A stretch of DNA of 64,000 bases from Costus lasius. Taxonomy: Eukaryota > Streptophyta > Magnoliopsida > Zingiberales > Costaceae. Under the pieces are notes generated by a model. The model was not told where the DNA came from and did not search any database. It saw only the letters and a program-made list of their open reading frames with translations. Below, in pieces: positions 33,697 through 47,200 of this stretch. The stretch is taken from positions 68,023,843 to 68,087,842 of the forward strand of contig CM050448.1 of assembly GCA_027563935.2 (NCBI GenBank). The letters run 5' to 3'. A program made the position numbers and the translations under genes. The first letter of the stretch is position 1. The number at the start of each line of letters is the position of its first letter.

Positions 33697-35181
33697 ATGG
33701 TTCGACCCAGGGGTAATGCTGATGATCAGATGGCTGGCTTTATGAGGGCTTTAGAGTCTATGAGTAGTATGATTCAACAACAGGGTGCCCTCATCCAGCA
33801 GCAGGCTCAGGCTATGCAAGAACAGCAACAGATGATGAGGGAACAGCGTGAGCAGCATCATGAGTTTCAGCAGCAACTCCTGCAGCAGAACCGCGATCAG
33901 CAACAAGAATTTCACCAGCAGATGCAGCAGCAGATGCAGTCCCAGTCTCATTCCCAGCCACAGTCGGCTGAGAAGGAGAATGTGGGGAGTTCTCAGGAGA
34001 ATGGGCATAAGAGGTATGCACAACTGGTGAAGGAATTTCAGCGTATGAACCCTCCAGCTTTTTATGGGAGCCCAGGGCCTAGAGCAGCTGAGGACTGGCT
34101 TGCTGACTTAGATAAGATTTTTGCGGTGATGCGATGTAGCGAAGAAGATAAACTGTGCCTGTCAGTATATATGCTGAAGGGGAATGCTGAGATATGGTGG
34201 AAAGGAGTTGAGAGGCTAGCAACTGAAAAAGGGGATAATGTAGACTGGGTTTACTTCATGAGGAAATTTAATGACAAGTACTTTCCACCTAGCATGAATG
34301 AAGAGAAGGAGGTGGAGTTTATCCACCTGGTGCAGGGTGACCTTTCTGTGGCTCAATATGATATCATGTTCACCCAGTTGTCCAAGTATGCTCCCCATTT
34401 GGTCAGCACTGAGGAACTAAGGGCCAGGAAGTTTCAGAGGGGTTTGAGAAAAGATATCAGAGATCGGATTGTGGCATTACATCTAGAGACCTATGCTGAG
34501 GTTTTAGAGAGGGCTCTCACAGTGGAGAGATCAATTTCTGAGCAGGCAGTGGTGATTGCCCCAACCCCTGTTGTGGAGACTGCTGCTCCAGTTCCCCAGA
34601 GTCATGAAAAGAAACAATATAAACACAAGGATAAGAAAGGTAGGCATCCTCCCTACCAGAAGAATTTTAAATCTGCCCGAGGTGATACCGTGGAAGGCAG
34701 AAAGTGCTATCATTGTGGAAGCAGTGGTCACGAGATCAAGGACTGCTATAAGAAGTCAGGGGCTTGTTTCAGGTGTGGTAAGGCCGGACACCGTATCAAA
34801 GACTGCCCACAGCTGAAGTCTTCATCTCAGGGTACCGATAAGCCCACAGTGCAGACTCGAGTATATGCTATTGCTGAGAAGGACGCCAGGGCTTCTAAGT
34901 CAGTTGTGGAAGGTACTCTTTTTGTTTTCGATCAGTTAGCACGTGTTTTATTTGATCCTGGTGCCAATCTCTCTTTCGTATCAGTTCATTTTGTTCGTTA
35001 TATGCCTGTGGCACCTGAGACTCTTGATTGTGCTATATCTGTCTGCACCCCTATGGGTGATTCCCTGGTAACAGATGTGCTTTATCCTGATTGCATGCTT
35101 AGGATAGAGGAATATGACTTGTTTGTTGATTTGATATTGCTTGACATGCTTGACTATGATGTGATATTAGGGATGGACTAG
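33697..35181 (+). CDS. Gypsy Gag and protease (494 aa, ends at in-frame TAG)
   Basis: Gag forms the particle and binds RNA; protease processes the polyprotein. The ATG at 33697 is used because the upstream GTG is not a normal start. Seen in order: Gln-rich, probably coiled-coil N-terminus ~25-90; retrotransposon Gag domain ~140-275; basic linker ~305-335; two zinc knuckles, C337-H-C350 and C357-H-C370; protease D420 in FDPGANLSF, where many relatives have DSG but DPG also occurs in plant gypsy proteins; and the second conserved block ending VILGMD just before TAG. The downstream frame continues without shift, and the family normally has an aromatic residue (Trp) at the stop position. The frame before and after the stop is therefore one former gag-pol gene. 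Confidence 0.93.
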   Translation: MVRPRGNADDQMAGFMRALESMSSMIQQQGALIQQQAQAMQEQQQMMREQREQHHEFQQQLLQQNRDQQQEFHQQMQQQMQSQSHSQPQSAEKENVGSSQENGHKRYAQLVKEFQRMNPPAFYGSPGPRAAEDWLADLDKIFAVMRCSEEDKLCLSVYMLKGNAEIWWKGVERLATEKGDNVDWVYFMRKFNDKYFPPSMNEEKEVEFIHLVQGDLSVAQYDIMFTQLSKYAPHLVSTEELRARKFQRGLRKDIRDRIVALHLETYAEVLERALTVERSISEQAVVIAPTPVVETAAPVPQSHEKKQYKHKDKKGRHPPYQKNFKSARGDTVEGRKCYHCGSSGHEIKDCYKKSGACFRCGKAGHRIKDCPQLKSSSQGTDKPTVQTRVYAIAEKDARASKSVVEGTLFVFDQLARVLFDPGANLSFVSVHFVRYMPVAPETLDCAISVCTPMGDSLVTDVLYPDCMLRIEEYDLFVDLILLDMLDYDVILGMD

Positions 35182-38100
35182 TTGTCCTCTTACCATGCCA
35201 CCCTAGATTGTTTTGAAAAATTGGTGACTCTGAATTTGAGTGATGGTCATCAATTGCATATCAAAGGTTTGATTGCAGATCAGGGGTTACATGTGATCTC
35301 TTTCCTACATGCTCAAAGGTTATTAGCTGGCGGCTGTAAAGGCTACTTGGCACATGTAAAGGTTCAGGATGAACCTGTATCTGATTTGGCTTATATACCT
35401 GTGGTGAATGAATTCTCAGATGTATTTTCTGATGAGTTATCTGGTTTACCACCTGACCGGGAAGTGGAATTCAGTATCGACTTGATACCTGGCACTGCCC
35501 CAATCTCTAAAGCCCCGTACCGCATGGCCACCTCTGAATTGGCTGAGTTGAAGAAACAGCTGGAAGAATTGCTAGAAAAAGGGTACATCAGGCCTAGCGC
35601 GTCTCCTTGGGGAGCGCCTGTGTTGTTTGTAAAGAAGAAGGACGGATCACTGAGAATGTGCATCGATTACCGTCAGCTGAACCAGGTAACAGTTAAGAAC
35701 AAGTACCCTCTGCCCCGTATTGATGATCTCTTCGATCAGTTACAGGGCGCTACTGTCTTCTCCAAGATTGACTTAAGGTCTGGGTATTATCAGCTGAAGG
35801 TCAGAGAGGAGGATGTAGTTAAGACAGCATTCAGGACAAGGTATGGGCATTATGAATTTTTAGTTATGCCTTTTGGACTAACGAATGCCCCTGCTGTCTT
35901 TATGGATCTTATGAATAGGATGTTTCACCATCTCCTGGATAAATGCGTGGTTGTATTTATCGATGACATTTTGGTTTACTCGCGGAGTGCTCAAGATCAC
36001 GCACAGGACTTACGCAAGGTGATGGAAATTCTGAGAAGTAAAAGGTTGTATGCCAAGGCCAGTAAATGCGAGTTCTGGTTGGAGAAGATTAACTTTTTGG
36101 GACATGTGATATCTGGACAGGGTGTGTCTGTGGATCCAGCTAAGGTAGAGGCTATTATTAGCTGGGGAAGACCAACAAATACATTTGAGATTCGAAGTTT
36201 CTTGGGCTTAGCAGGTTACTACCGCAGATTTGTTGAAGGGTTTTCCAAGCTGGCGGGCCCTTTAACAAAGTTGACCAGGAAGAATGCTGATTTCATCTGG
36301 GATGTCAAGTGCGAGGAAAGTTTCCTCGAGCTGAAGAAGCGTTTGACTAGTGCACCGATTCTCACTATACCTAGTGGCGGTGAAGGTTTCACTATGTACA
36401 CGGACGCCTCTGGCAAAGGTTTGGGCTGTGTACTCATGCAGCATGGTAAGGTGGTTGCCTATGCTTCCAGGCAGCTAAAGGAATACGAGTCCAACTACCC
36501 TACCCATGACTTGGAGTTGGCTGCAGTGGTGTTTGCATTGAAGATTTGGCGTCATTATCTGCTGGGTCAGACTTTCGATTTGTACACCGACCATCAGAGC
36601 CTTAAATACATATTTACCCAGAAAGAACTCAACATGCGGCAGCGGCGGTGGATGGAACTGATCAAAGATTATGATTTTACTATTCACTATCAGGAGGGTA
36701 AGGCAAATGTGGTTGCGGACGCATTGAGCAGGCGGCCTGTGACCTCTATGGCTGCACTTCTTGTGCAGGAGTGGCGCTTACTTGATGAGTTCAGTAGACT
36801 TCGATTGGATGTGACACCTCGTGGTAATAAGTGTTTTGTTGCTGCACTTAGAGTTGAGTCTGATATTTTGCAAAAGTTGAGCAAAGCACAGTTGGTTGAT
36901 CCTGAAATTTTGAAATGGAAAGAAAAACTGGAGATGGGATTGATTGAGGATTTCAACCTATCCACAGATGGTTTGCTTAGGTTCCATGGAAGGGTCTGTG
37001 TCCCTGAGGACCCTAAGTTGAGACAGGAGATTTTAGCTGAAGGCCACAGTTCTAAGTATTCTATTCACCCTGGTAGTACCAGAATGTATCAGGACCTGAA
37101 GAAAAGTTTCTGGTGGCAAGGGATGAAGAATGATGTGGCGCAGTATGTGGCTAGATGTTTGACATGCCAGACGGTTAAAGCCGAGCATCAGAGACCGGGT
37201 GGATCCCTCCAACCACTTCAGATTCCTCTGTGGAAATGGGAAAATATCAGCATGGACTTTGTCTGTGGATTACCCCGGACCAGAAAAGGGCACGATGCTA
37301 TTTGGGTTATCGTGGACAGACTTACTAAGTCCGCCCACTTTTTGCCTATCAAGATGACTTATCCTTTGGAGAGGCTTGCCAGGTTATACATTGACGAGAT
37401 TGTGAGATTGCATGGTGTTCCGGTGGATATTGTATCTGACCGCGATTCCAGGTTCTTATCTCGGTTTTGGAAGAAGCTTCAGGAAGATTTGGGCACCAAG
37501 CTCAGTTTTAGCACTGCATATCACCCGCAGTCTGATGGGCAGACTGAGAGAACCATACAGACATTGGAGGACTTGCTGAGATCTTACATCGTTGATTGGC
37601 ATGATGAGTGGGATAGAGACTTAGCCCTGATTGAGTTTACCTACAACAATAGTTACCACTCTAGTATCCAGATGGCCCCGTACGAGGCATTGTACGGAAG
37701 AAGATGCAGAACTCCCTTGAGTTGGGAGGAGGTAGGTGATAGGACCTTGCTCCAGTCTGATGCTGTGCAGGAAGCCACAGATAAGGTAAAGATTATTCAA
37801 GAAAAGCTAAAGGCTGCACAGGATAGACAGAAAAGCTACGCTGATGTGAGAAGGAGACCTCTGGAATTCATGGTGGGAGAACATGTATTTGTTAAGGTTT
37901 CTCCTACAAAAGGTGTGATGCGATTTGGAAAGAAAGGGAAATTAAGCCCTAGATATGTGGGTCCGTTTGATATCATCGAGAGGGTTGGACCTGTTGCTTA
38001 CCGATTAGCCTTACCGCCATCCTTGGAGCATCTGCACAGTGTGTTTCACGTATCCGTGCTTAGGAAGTATTGTCATGACCCGTCACATATCTTGGATTCA

Positions 38101-38310
38101 ACACCTTTGCAAATTGATGGAAATCTGACTTATGTTGAAAGGCCACTTAAGATTGTGGATAGAAAGGAGAGAGTCCTTCGAGGCAAGGTGATACCTCTAG
38201 TGAAAGTTATTTGGGGAAATCAGTCCGTGGAAGAAGCTACTTGGGAGTTGGAAACCGATATGAGAAAGGATTACCCACATTTGTTTGAACCTGCTCCCGA
38301 TTTGCTTTAG
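35182..38310 (+). CDS. Gypsy RT-RNase H-integrase-chromodomain, separated from gag by TAG
   Basis: Same frame as gag-pro, 1042 codons after the TAG, with no start codon of its own at the boundary. Reverse transcriptase ~95-290 with FIDD at 259-262; RNase H starting near YTDAS (~405) through YTDHQSLKY (~470); integrase H2C2 zinc finger ~620-665; integrase catalytic D692, D753, E789 (35 residues between the last two); a GPF/Y-like segment (~930-960); and a chromodomain from about residue 984 to the end, with the aromatic and acidic pattern of plant chromoviruses. A chromodomain can bind methylated histone H3 tails and bias integration to heterochromatin, which suits its place in a satellite; that link is inference. 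No other stop or frameshift is present, so the TAG looks recent. Confidence 0.93.
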   Translation: MSSYHATLDCFEKLVTLNLSDGHQLHIKGLIADQGLHVISFLHAQRLLAGGCKGYLAHVKVQDEPVSDLAYIPVVNEFSDVFSDELSGLPPDREVEFSIDLIPGTAPISKAPYRMATSELAELKKQLEELLEKGYIRPSASPWGAPVLFVKKKDGSLRMCIDYRQLNQVTVKNKYPLPRIDDLFDQLQGATVFSKIDLRSGYYQLKVREEDVVKTAFRTRYGHYEFLVMPFGLTNAPAVFMDLMNRMFHHLLDKCVVVFIDDILVYSRSAQDHAQDLRKVMEILRSKRLYAKASKCEFWLEKINFLGHVISGQGVSVDPAKVEAIISWGRPTNTFEIRSFLGLAGYYRRFVEGFSKLAGPLTKLTRKNADFIWDVKCEESFLELKKRLTSAPILTIPSGGEGFTMYTDASGKGLGCVLMQHGKVVAYASRQLKEYESNYPTHDLELAAVVFALKIWRHYLLGQTFDLYTDHQSLKYIFTQKELNMRQRRWMELIKDYDFTIHYQEGKANVVADALSRRPVTSMAALLVQEWRLLDEFSRLRLDVTPRGNKCFVAALRVESDILQKLSKAQLVDPEILKWKEKLEMGLIEDFNLSTDGLLRFHGRVCVPEDPKLRQEILAEGHSSKYSIHPGSTRMYQDLKKSFWWQGMKNDVAQYVARCLTCQTVKAEHQRPGGSLQPLQIPLWKWENISMDFVCGLPRTRKGHDAIWVIVDRLTKSAHFLPIKMTYPLERLARLYIDEIVRLHGVPVDIVSDRDSRFLSRFWKKLQEDLGTKLSFSTAYHPQSDGQTERTIQTLEDLLRSYIVDWHDEWDRDLALIEFTYNNSYHSSIQMAPYEALYGRRCRTPLSWEEVGDRTLLQSDAVQEATDKVKIIQEKLKAAQDRQKSYADVRRRPLEFMVGEHVFVKVSPTKGVMRFGKKGKLSPRYVGPFDIIERVGPVAYRLALPPSLEHLHSVFHVSVLRKYCHDPSHILDSTPLQIDGNLTYVERPLKIVDRKERVLRGKVIPLVKVIWGNQSVEEATWELETDMRKDYPHLFEPAPDLL

Positions 38311-38326
38311 AGGACTAAAGCCTTTT

Positions 38327-38339
38327 AAGGAGGAGAGGA
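38327..38339 (+). other. Gypsy polypurine tract
   Basis: AAGGAGGAGAGGA directly before the 3' LTR. Confidence 0.85.
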
Positions 38340-40973
38340 TGTAAGACCCGAGAATTTTGATGTATTAAACCCCGGTATGTGACTCATTTTAATTACCTAT
38401 AATCAGGTATTTATTAACCTTGTTGGTGGGATTGTTGGCTAAGGGGAAAATTATTCTCCTGTAGGGCAAAAATAAGTTGCTGTGGAGGAGTCTTGAACCT
38501 GAGACCTCTCCTGTGCATGTTGTCCTGGCTACCAGAGTTCCAGCCCAATCTTTGTGTTATGTATGTGGGCGCCTACTTATTATGTAAGTATGCAAATTAA
38601 ATTTCAGATTTCACTTAAGTGATTTGGCTCCACTTAGGAAGTTTCGAAAATTCACCCAACCCTAGCCGCCCCTCACGTTTCTTCCTCTCCCTCTCGTGGA
38701 CGATTGTGGCCGCGCCTTCCCCTTCGTCCAGCTCCTCTTCCGGCGAGTTTCCGGCGGTGGCGCTTGGTCTTCCGGCGTGGTGGACGGCGGCGACGTGTGG
38801 AAGCTTCAAACAACCCTTCTTGCTCACGGTTTGCTTGCAAATCATTCCCAAGGCGAGTGGAAACCTTATGTTACCTCTATTCCAAGTTTATGATCTTTCC
38901 TTGACATGTTTCCTTGCTTAATGATGGGAAAAACGAGTAGGTTTGAATGTTCCCTTACCATGAAACCATGAACACCATTTGATGTTTCGAAAATCAGATT
39001 TAGGGGCTCTAATCATAGGGCTTTTCGTTCTTTACTTGATTAAATGTCTTAGGAGGATGAGTTATCATGATCTTGATCTTCAATTTGATTGTATAATGTA
39101 TTCATGAAAAACCCTAGAGCTTGACATGCGCCCATGCCCTAAATTGATGAAATTTCATGCTAACTTTTGGGGAAAACTTAGGATTCATGAAATTAGAAGT
39201 ATAAGGGAATTTATCATGAATTTTATACTATTTTTGGAGCCTTGATTCATGCTGGCCGAAATTTACCCTAGGGGCATTTTGGTCAATGTTCAGTTAACTT
39301 TTGGGGCAAAGCTGTTATTCATGTAATTGAGTTCATAGAGTACTTAAATATGATTTTTGCCTAATTTTAGGAATATTCTATGCATAGTTATATGTGTTAT
39401 CGTTCTCTTGAAATTAAGTGATGATATTGTTGTGTAATGCTTGTAATTAATCTGTTTGAGTGGAAATTTTGTTTGATAACCTAGAATGGAGATGTTACAA
39501 TCTAATTGCATGAAATCTAGGATTAACACATTATACCTGCATGGGAACAATTTGTTGAGAACTTAGCATGGTATCTTCCTAACCTGATTGCATGAAACTT
39601 AAGGACTACCCTGTCTATGCTGTCTAATTGATTGAGAGTGGTGAATTCGATAAGTTAGATATCCGGGTATTAGTCTTTTGCTATCTGTGTGTGGTGTAAG
39701 TCATATCCATTATGTGTGACCCTGGAGATATTGTGAAGTGGGGCAAAGTGCCACGCCTTGGTCAGGCGGGGGCCACCACTTGATCTTCCTTCACAGATAT
39801 GATTAGTTTAGCATAAGAGAAACAAAGTGCCACGCTACTGGTAAGCGAGGGCCACCTCTTGAACTCTCTGACTGCTGTGTGACCAATGTGGGGAAACAAA
39901 GTGCCACGCCGTGACTTGGCGGGGGCCACCTCTTGATTTACCACATTGTCTGAGTGGGTAGATGGAGATCAGCGTGCCACGTCTTAGCTAGACGGGGGCC
40001 ACCTCCTGATTTCTCCCCTACTGTTTGGCATGCATGCATTCTCTGAGCCCTGACGAGGGAAGGGTCGGACCTTTGTGGTCATTTCGTTCTGTTCTGGATT
40101 TGGATATGTTAGGATGGGATGTGCATCTACGTATGTGTTCTGTTTTGCCATATGATGTGTAAGTCTCTATTTTGGTTTTGTTGTATTATGATTGGATTTC
40201 GCCATGAGGATTATTTTGTAAGTTTGTATTCTTATCTGTATTTGATTTGATATTTGATAATCGCATTTGGTAAATGTTTTGAAAAACCTTGCATGCTATT
40301 TTTGAATGTATTAATGGAGGGGTTTCATAAGGTTCTCACTTGCGGAGCTGTTAGCTCACCCCCTCTAAAATCTACAGGTGAGAGACAGTGATTGATACGG
40401 CGTTATGCACCTTTGAGATATACTGAGTAGCTTGATGAAGCTTTGGGTTTTGTGATATGGACCTTGTAAACGATTTTGGTATTTGAATACTTGTATCTTG
40501 ATTTTGTTATCTGGGGCCTGCGTGCCTGTATTAGTAGTATTCTGTTTTGGATGATGAAGGCTGTATTTGGGTTACATGTGAGGGCTTAGGCCCATTTTGT
40601 TACAAGATTTCGGTTGTGGTATCTTGTCAGCGTTTTGATAAGATTTTATGTTCAGTCTGTTCTGTGATGTGTGATTTTGTCTCCGTATAAGTATAGTACG
40701 GAGTTGTGATCTGATTCGATTATGTTCAGTATTTTATGAGTTGAAATTACTTGTTGTTATGAATCAGTAAAGCATGTGCCTGTAAGGGAATTTTCCCGAA
40801 CCTAGTATGTACGTATACATGCTGCCGGATTTTTGTATAAGTTTTCAGATCTTTTATTCCCTAGCTTTGTTCGTAGTAAGATCTTGGCTTTGGCTTTCTT
40901 TTGTTTTTCTCTCATGACGTTCCTCGTGTGATTTCCGCGTGAAATTCGGGGTTAAGTATCGAGGGGCGTTACA
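38340..40973 (+). repeat. Gypsy 3' LTR
   Basis: 2634 bp, same as 30869-33502 apart from one visible change (40914). It carries the second copies of the hairpin cluster (~39748-40003) and the 18-nt motif (40511-40528). It ends GCGTTACA, followed by GATTT (40974-40978). Confidence 0.96.
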
Positions 40974-41249
40974 GATTTGGTTCATGATCATGATTTTGAT
41001 CTTGATTTTAATCATGATTTCAAACTCTATCTTATGATATTCATCTTTATCTTCTTTTTAATCATAATCTTAAACTCGATTTTGATCTTGTTCGTAATCT
41101 TGGTCTTCAATCTTGATATTGTTATTGATATTGATATTGATCTAATCATGATGAAAATTTTGAACTCAATTACGAGCTTTAATTGTTATTAATCTTATTC
41201 TCATTCTTAATTATAACATTGATCTTATTCTTCATAATTATCATCATCT

Positions 41250-44200
41250 TCATTTTGATCTCAGTTTTGTTCTCAGATTTCAGTTTTAATCTTATAATCT
41301 TCATCTTTATCTTGCTCCTAATATTCATCTTAAACTCTATTTTGATCTCTATGGAGATATTGAGTTTTAATCTTGATATTAATATTTATATTTATCTTGG
41401 TCTTTTTATAATGAGGATGTTGATCTTGATTATGATCCATATTTGATGTTTATCATTTTAAAATCTTAATTTAATATTGATTTGGTTCATGATCATGATG
41501 TTGATCTTGATTTTAATCATGATTTCAAACTCTATCTTATGATATTCATCTTTATCGTCTTTTTAATCTTAATCTTAAACTCGATTTTGATCTTGTTTGT
41601 AATCTTGGTCTTCAATCTTGATATTGTTATTGATATTGATAATGATCTAATCATGATGAAAATTTTGAACTCGATTATGAGCTTTAATTGTTATTAATCT
41701 TATTCTCATTCTTAATTATAACATTGATCTTATTCTTCATAATTATCTTCATCTTCATTTTGATCTCAGTTTTGATTTTAGATTTCAGTTTTAATCTTAT
41801 AATTTTCATCTTTATCTTGCTCCTAATATTCATCTTAAACTCGATTTTGATCTCTGTGAAAACATTGAGTTTTAATCTTAATATTAATATTAATATTTTT
41901 CTTGGTCTTCTAATGATGAGGATGTTGATCTTGATTATGATCTATTTTTGATGTTTATCAGTTTGGAATCTTAATTTAAAATTGATTTTGTTCATGATCA
42001 TGACGTTGATCTTGATTTTAATCATGATTTCAATCTTCATCTTATGATATTTATCTTTATCTTCTTTTTAATTTTAATCTTAAACTCGATTTTGATTTTG
42101 TTTGTAATCTTGGTCTCAAATCTTGATATTGTTATTAACATTGATATTGATCTAATCATGATGAAAATTTCGACCTCAATTATGAATTTTAATTGTTATT
42201 AATCTTATTCTTATTCTTAATTATAACATTGATTTTATTCTTATAAGAATTATCTTCATCTTCATTTTGATCTCAGATTTGTTCTCAGATTTCAGTTTTA
42301 ATCTTATAATCTTCATCTTTATCTTGCTCCTAATATTCATCTTAAACTCGATTTTGATCTCTATGGAGATATTGAGTTTTAATCTTGATATTAATATTTA
42401 AATTTATCTTGGTCTTTTAATAATAAGGATGTTGATCTTGATTATGATCCATATTTGATGTTTATCATTTTGAAATCTTAATTTAATATTGATTTGGTTC
42501 ATGATCATGATTTTGATCTTGATTTTAATCATGATTTCAAACTCTATCTTATGATATTCATCTTTATCTTCTTTTTAATCATAATATTAAACTCGATTTT
42601 GATCTTGTTCGTAATCTTGGTCTTCAATCTTGATATTGTTATTGATATTGATATTGATCTAAGCATGATGAAAATTTTGAACTCGATTATGAGCTTTAAT
42701 TGTTATTAATCTTATTCTTATTCTTAATTATAACATTGATTTTATTCTTATAAGAATTATCTTCATCTTCATTTTGATCTCAGTTTTGTTCTCAGATTTC
42801 AGTTTTAATCTTATAATCTTCATCTTTATCTTGCTCCTAATATTCATCTTAAACTCGATTTTGATCTCTATGGAGATATTGAGTTTTAATCTTGATATTA
42901 ATATTTATATTTATCTTGGTCTTTTTATAATGAGGATGTTGATCTTGATTATGATCCATATTTGATGTTTATCATTTAATCTTAATTTAATATTGATTTT
43001 GTTCATGATCATGATGTTGATCTTGATTTTAATCATGATTTCAAACTCTATCTTATGATATTCATCTTTATCTTCTTTTTATCATAATCTTAAACTCGAT
43101 TTTGATCTTGTTCGTAATCTTGGTCTTCAATCTTGATATTGTTATTGATATTGATATTGATCTAATCATGATGAAAATTTTGAACTCGATTATGAGCTTT
43201 AATTGTTATTAATCTTATTCTTATTCTTAATTATAACATTGATTTTATTCTGATAAGAATTATCTTCATCTTCATTTTGATCTCAGTTTTGTTCTCAGAT
43301 TTCAGTTTTAATCTTATAATCTTCATCTTTATCTTGCTCCTAATATTCATCTAAAACTCGATTTTGATCTCTATGGAGATATTGAGTTTTAATCTTGATA
43401 TTAATATTTATATTTATCTTGGTCTTTTTATAATGAGGATGTTGATCTTGATTATGATCCGTATTTGATATTTATCATTTTGAAATCTTAATTTAATATT
43501 GATTTGGTTCATGATCATGATTTTGATCTTGATTTTAATCATGATTTCAAACTCTATCTTATGATATTCATCTTTATCTTCTTTTTAATCTTAATCTGAA
43601 ACTCGATTTTGATCTTGTTTGTAATCTTAGTCTTCAATCTTGATATTGTTATTGATATTGATATTCATCTAATCATGATGAAAATTTTGAACTTGATTAT
43701 TAGCTTTAATTGTTATTAGTCTTATTCTCATTCTTAATTATAACATTGATCTTATTCTTCAAAATTATCTTCATCTTCATTTTGATCTCATTTTTTATTT
43801 TAGATTTCAGTTTTAATCTTATAATTTTCAGCTTTATCTTGCTCCTAATATTCATCTTAAACTCGATTTTGATCTCTATGGAGATATTGAGTTTTAATCT
43901 TGATATTAATATTTATATTTATCTTGGTCTTTTTATAATGAGGATGTTGATCTTGATTATGATCCGTATTTGTTGTTTATCATTTTGAAATCTTAATTTA
44001 ATATTGATTTGGTTCATGATCATGATTTTGATCTTGATTTTAATCATGATTTCAAACTCTATCTTATGATATTCATCTTTATCTTCTTTTTAATCTTAAT
44101 CTGAAACTCGATTTTGATCTTGTTTGTAATCTTAGTCTTCAATCTTGATATTATTATTGATATTGATATTCATCTAATCATGATGAAAATTTTGAACTTG

Positions 44201-47200
44201 ATTATCAGCTTTAATTGTTATTAATCTTATTCTCATTCTTAATTATAACATTGATCTTATTCTTCAAAATTTTCTTCATCTTCATTTTGATCTCAATTTT
44301 GATTTTAGATTTCAGTTTTAATCTTATAATTTTCATATTTATCTTGCTCCTAATATTCATCTTAAACTCGATTTTGATCTCTGTGAAAACATTGAGTTTT
44401 AATCTTGATATTAATATTTATATTTATCTTGGTCTTCTAATGATGAGGATGTTGATCTTGATTATGATCTATATTTGATGTTTATCATTTTGGAATCTTA
44501 ATTTAAAATTGATTTTGTTCATGATCATGACGTTGATCTTGATTTTAATCATGATTTCAAACTTCATCTTATGATATTTATCTTTATCTTCTTTTTAATT
44601 TTAATCTTAAACTCGATTTTGATCTTGTTTGTAATCTTGGTCACAAATCTTGATATTGTTATAAATAATGATATTAATCTTATTCTTATTCTTAATTATA
44701 AAATTGATTTTATTATTATAAGAATTATCTTCATCTTCATTTTGATCTCAGTTTTGTTCTCAGATTTCAGTTTTAATCTTATAATCTTCATCTTTATCTT
44801 GCTCCTAATATTCATCTTAAACTCTATTTTGATCTCTATGGAGATATTGAGTTTTAATCTTGATATTAATATTTATATTTATCTTGGTCTTTTTATAATG
44901 AGGATGTTGATCTTGATTATGATCCATATTTGATGTTTATCATTTTAAAATCTTAATTTAATATTGATTTGGTTCATGATCATGATGTTGATCTTGATTT
45001 TAATCATGATTTCAAACTCTATCTTATGATATTCATCTTTATCGTCTTTTTAATCTTAATCTTAAACTCGATTTTGATCTTGTTTGTAATCTTGGTCTTC
45101 AATCTTGATATTGTTATTGATATTGATAATGATCTAATCATGATGAAAATTTTGAACTCGATTATGAGCTTTAATTGTTATTAATCTTATTCTCATTCTT
45201 AATTATAACATTGATCTTATTCTTCATAATTATCTTCATCTTCATTTTGATCTCAGTTTTGATTTTAGATTTCAGTTTTAATCTTATAATTTTCATCTTT
45301 ATCTTGCTCCTAATATTCATCTTAAACTCGATTTTGATCTCTGTGAAAACATTGAGTTTTAATCTTAATATTAATATTAATATTTTTCTTGGTCTTCTAA
45401 TGATGAGGATGTTGATCTTGATTATGATCTATTTTTGATGTTTATCAGTTTGGAATCTTAATTTAAAATTGATTTTGTTCATGATCATGACGTTGATCTT
45501 GATTTTAATCATGATTTCAATCTTCATCTTATGATATTTATCTTTATCTTCTTTTTAATTTTAATCTTAAACTCGATTTTGATTTTGTTTGTAATCTTGG
45601 TCTCAAATCTTGATATTGTTATTAACATTGATATTGATCTAATCATGATGAAAATTTCGACCTCAATTATGAATTTTAATTGTTATTAATCTTATTCTTA
45701 TTCTTAATTATAACATTGATTTTATTCTTATAAGAATTATCTTCATCTTCATTTTGATCTCAGATTTGTTCTCAGATTTCAGTTTTAATCTTATAATCTT
45801 CATCTTTATCTTGCTCCTAATATTCATCTTAAACTCGATTTTGATCTCTATGGAGATATTGAGTTTTAATCTTGATATTAATATTTAAATTTATCTTGGT
45901 CTTTTAATAATAAGGATGTTGATCTTGATTATGATCCATATTTGATGTTTATCATTTTGAAATCTTAATTTAATATTGATTTGGTTCATGATCATGATTT
46001 TGATCTTGATTTTAATCATGATTTCAAACTCTATCTTATGATATTCATCTTTATCTTCTTTTTAATCATAATATTAAACTCGATTTTGATCTTGTTCGTA
46101 ATCTTGGTCTTCAATCTTGATATTGTTATTGATATTGATATTGATCTAAGCATGATGAAAATTTTGAACTCGATTATGAGCTTTAATTGTTATTAATCTT
46201 ATTCTTATTCTTAATTATAACATTGATTTTATTCTTATAAGAATTATCTTCATCTTCATTTTGATCTCAGTTTTGTTCTCAGATTTCAGTTTTAATCTTA
46301 TAATCTTCATCTTTATCTTGCTCCTAATATTCATCTTAAACTCGATTTTGATCTCTATGGAGATATTGAGTTTTAATCTTGATATTAATATTTATATTTA
46401 TCTTGGTCTTTTTATAATGAGGATGTTGATCTTGATTATGATCCATATTTGATGTTTATCATTTAATCTTAATTTAATATTGATTTTGTTCATGATCATG
46501 ATGTTGATCTTGATTTTAATCATGATTTCAAACTCTATCTTATGATATTCATCTTTATCTTCTTTTTATCATAATCTTAAACTCGATTTTGATCTTGTTC
46601 GTAATCTTGGTCTTCAATCTTGATATTGTTATTGATATTGATATTGATCTAATCATGATGAAAATTTTGAACTCGATTATGAGCTTTAATTGTTATTAAT
46701 CTTATTCTTATTCTTAATTATAACATTGATTTTATTCTGATAAGAATTATCTTCATCTTCATTTTGATCTCAGTTTTGTTCTCAGATTTCAGTTTTAATC
46801 TTATAATCTTCATCTTTATCTTGCTCCTAATATTCATCTAAAACTCGATTTTGATCTCTATGGAGATATTGAGTTTTAATCTTGATATTAATATTTATAT
46901 TTATCTTGGTCTTTTTATAATGAGGATGTTGATCTTGATTATGATCCGTATTTGATATTTATCATTTTGAAATCTTAATTTAATATTGATTTGGTTCATG
47001 ATCATGATTTTGATCTTGATTTTAATCATGATTTCAAACTCTATCTTATGATATTCATCTTTATCTTCTTTTTAATCTTAATCTGAAACTCGATTTTGAT
47101 CTTGTTTGTAATCTTAGTCTTCAATCTTGATATTGTTATTGATATTGATATTCATCTAATCATGATGAAAATTTTGAACTTGATTATTAGCTTTAATTGT

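Larger units (their letters stand above)
30869..40973 (+). mobile_element. Ty3/gypsy LTR retrotransposon, Tekay/Del-like chromovirus
   Basis: 10105 bp: 2634-bp LTRs (TGTAAGACCC...GGGGCGTTACA), tRNA-Met primer site, gag-pol and polypurine tract. The pol order RT-RNase H-integrase, plus a C-terminal chromodomain and long LTRs, point to the Tekay (Del) clade. I saw only one LTR difference (33443 G, 40914 A), so this is the youngest insertion here. One in-frame TAG (35179-35181) splits gag-pro from RT onward, so this copy probably cannot supply its own enzymes unless the stop is read through. Confidence 0.97.

Noticed and set aside
35179..35190. TAG as a tobamovirus-type readthrough signal
   Set aside because: The following bases TTGTCC do not match the CARYYA context, and the stop lies inside protease.
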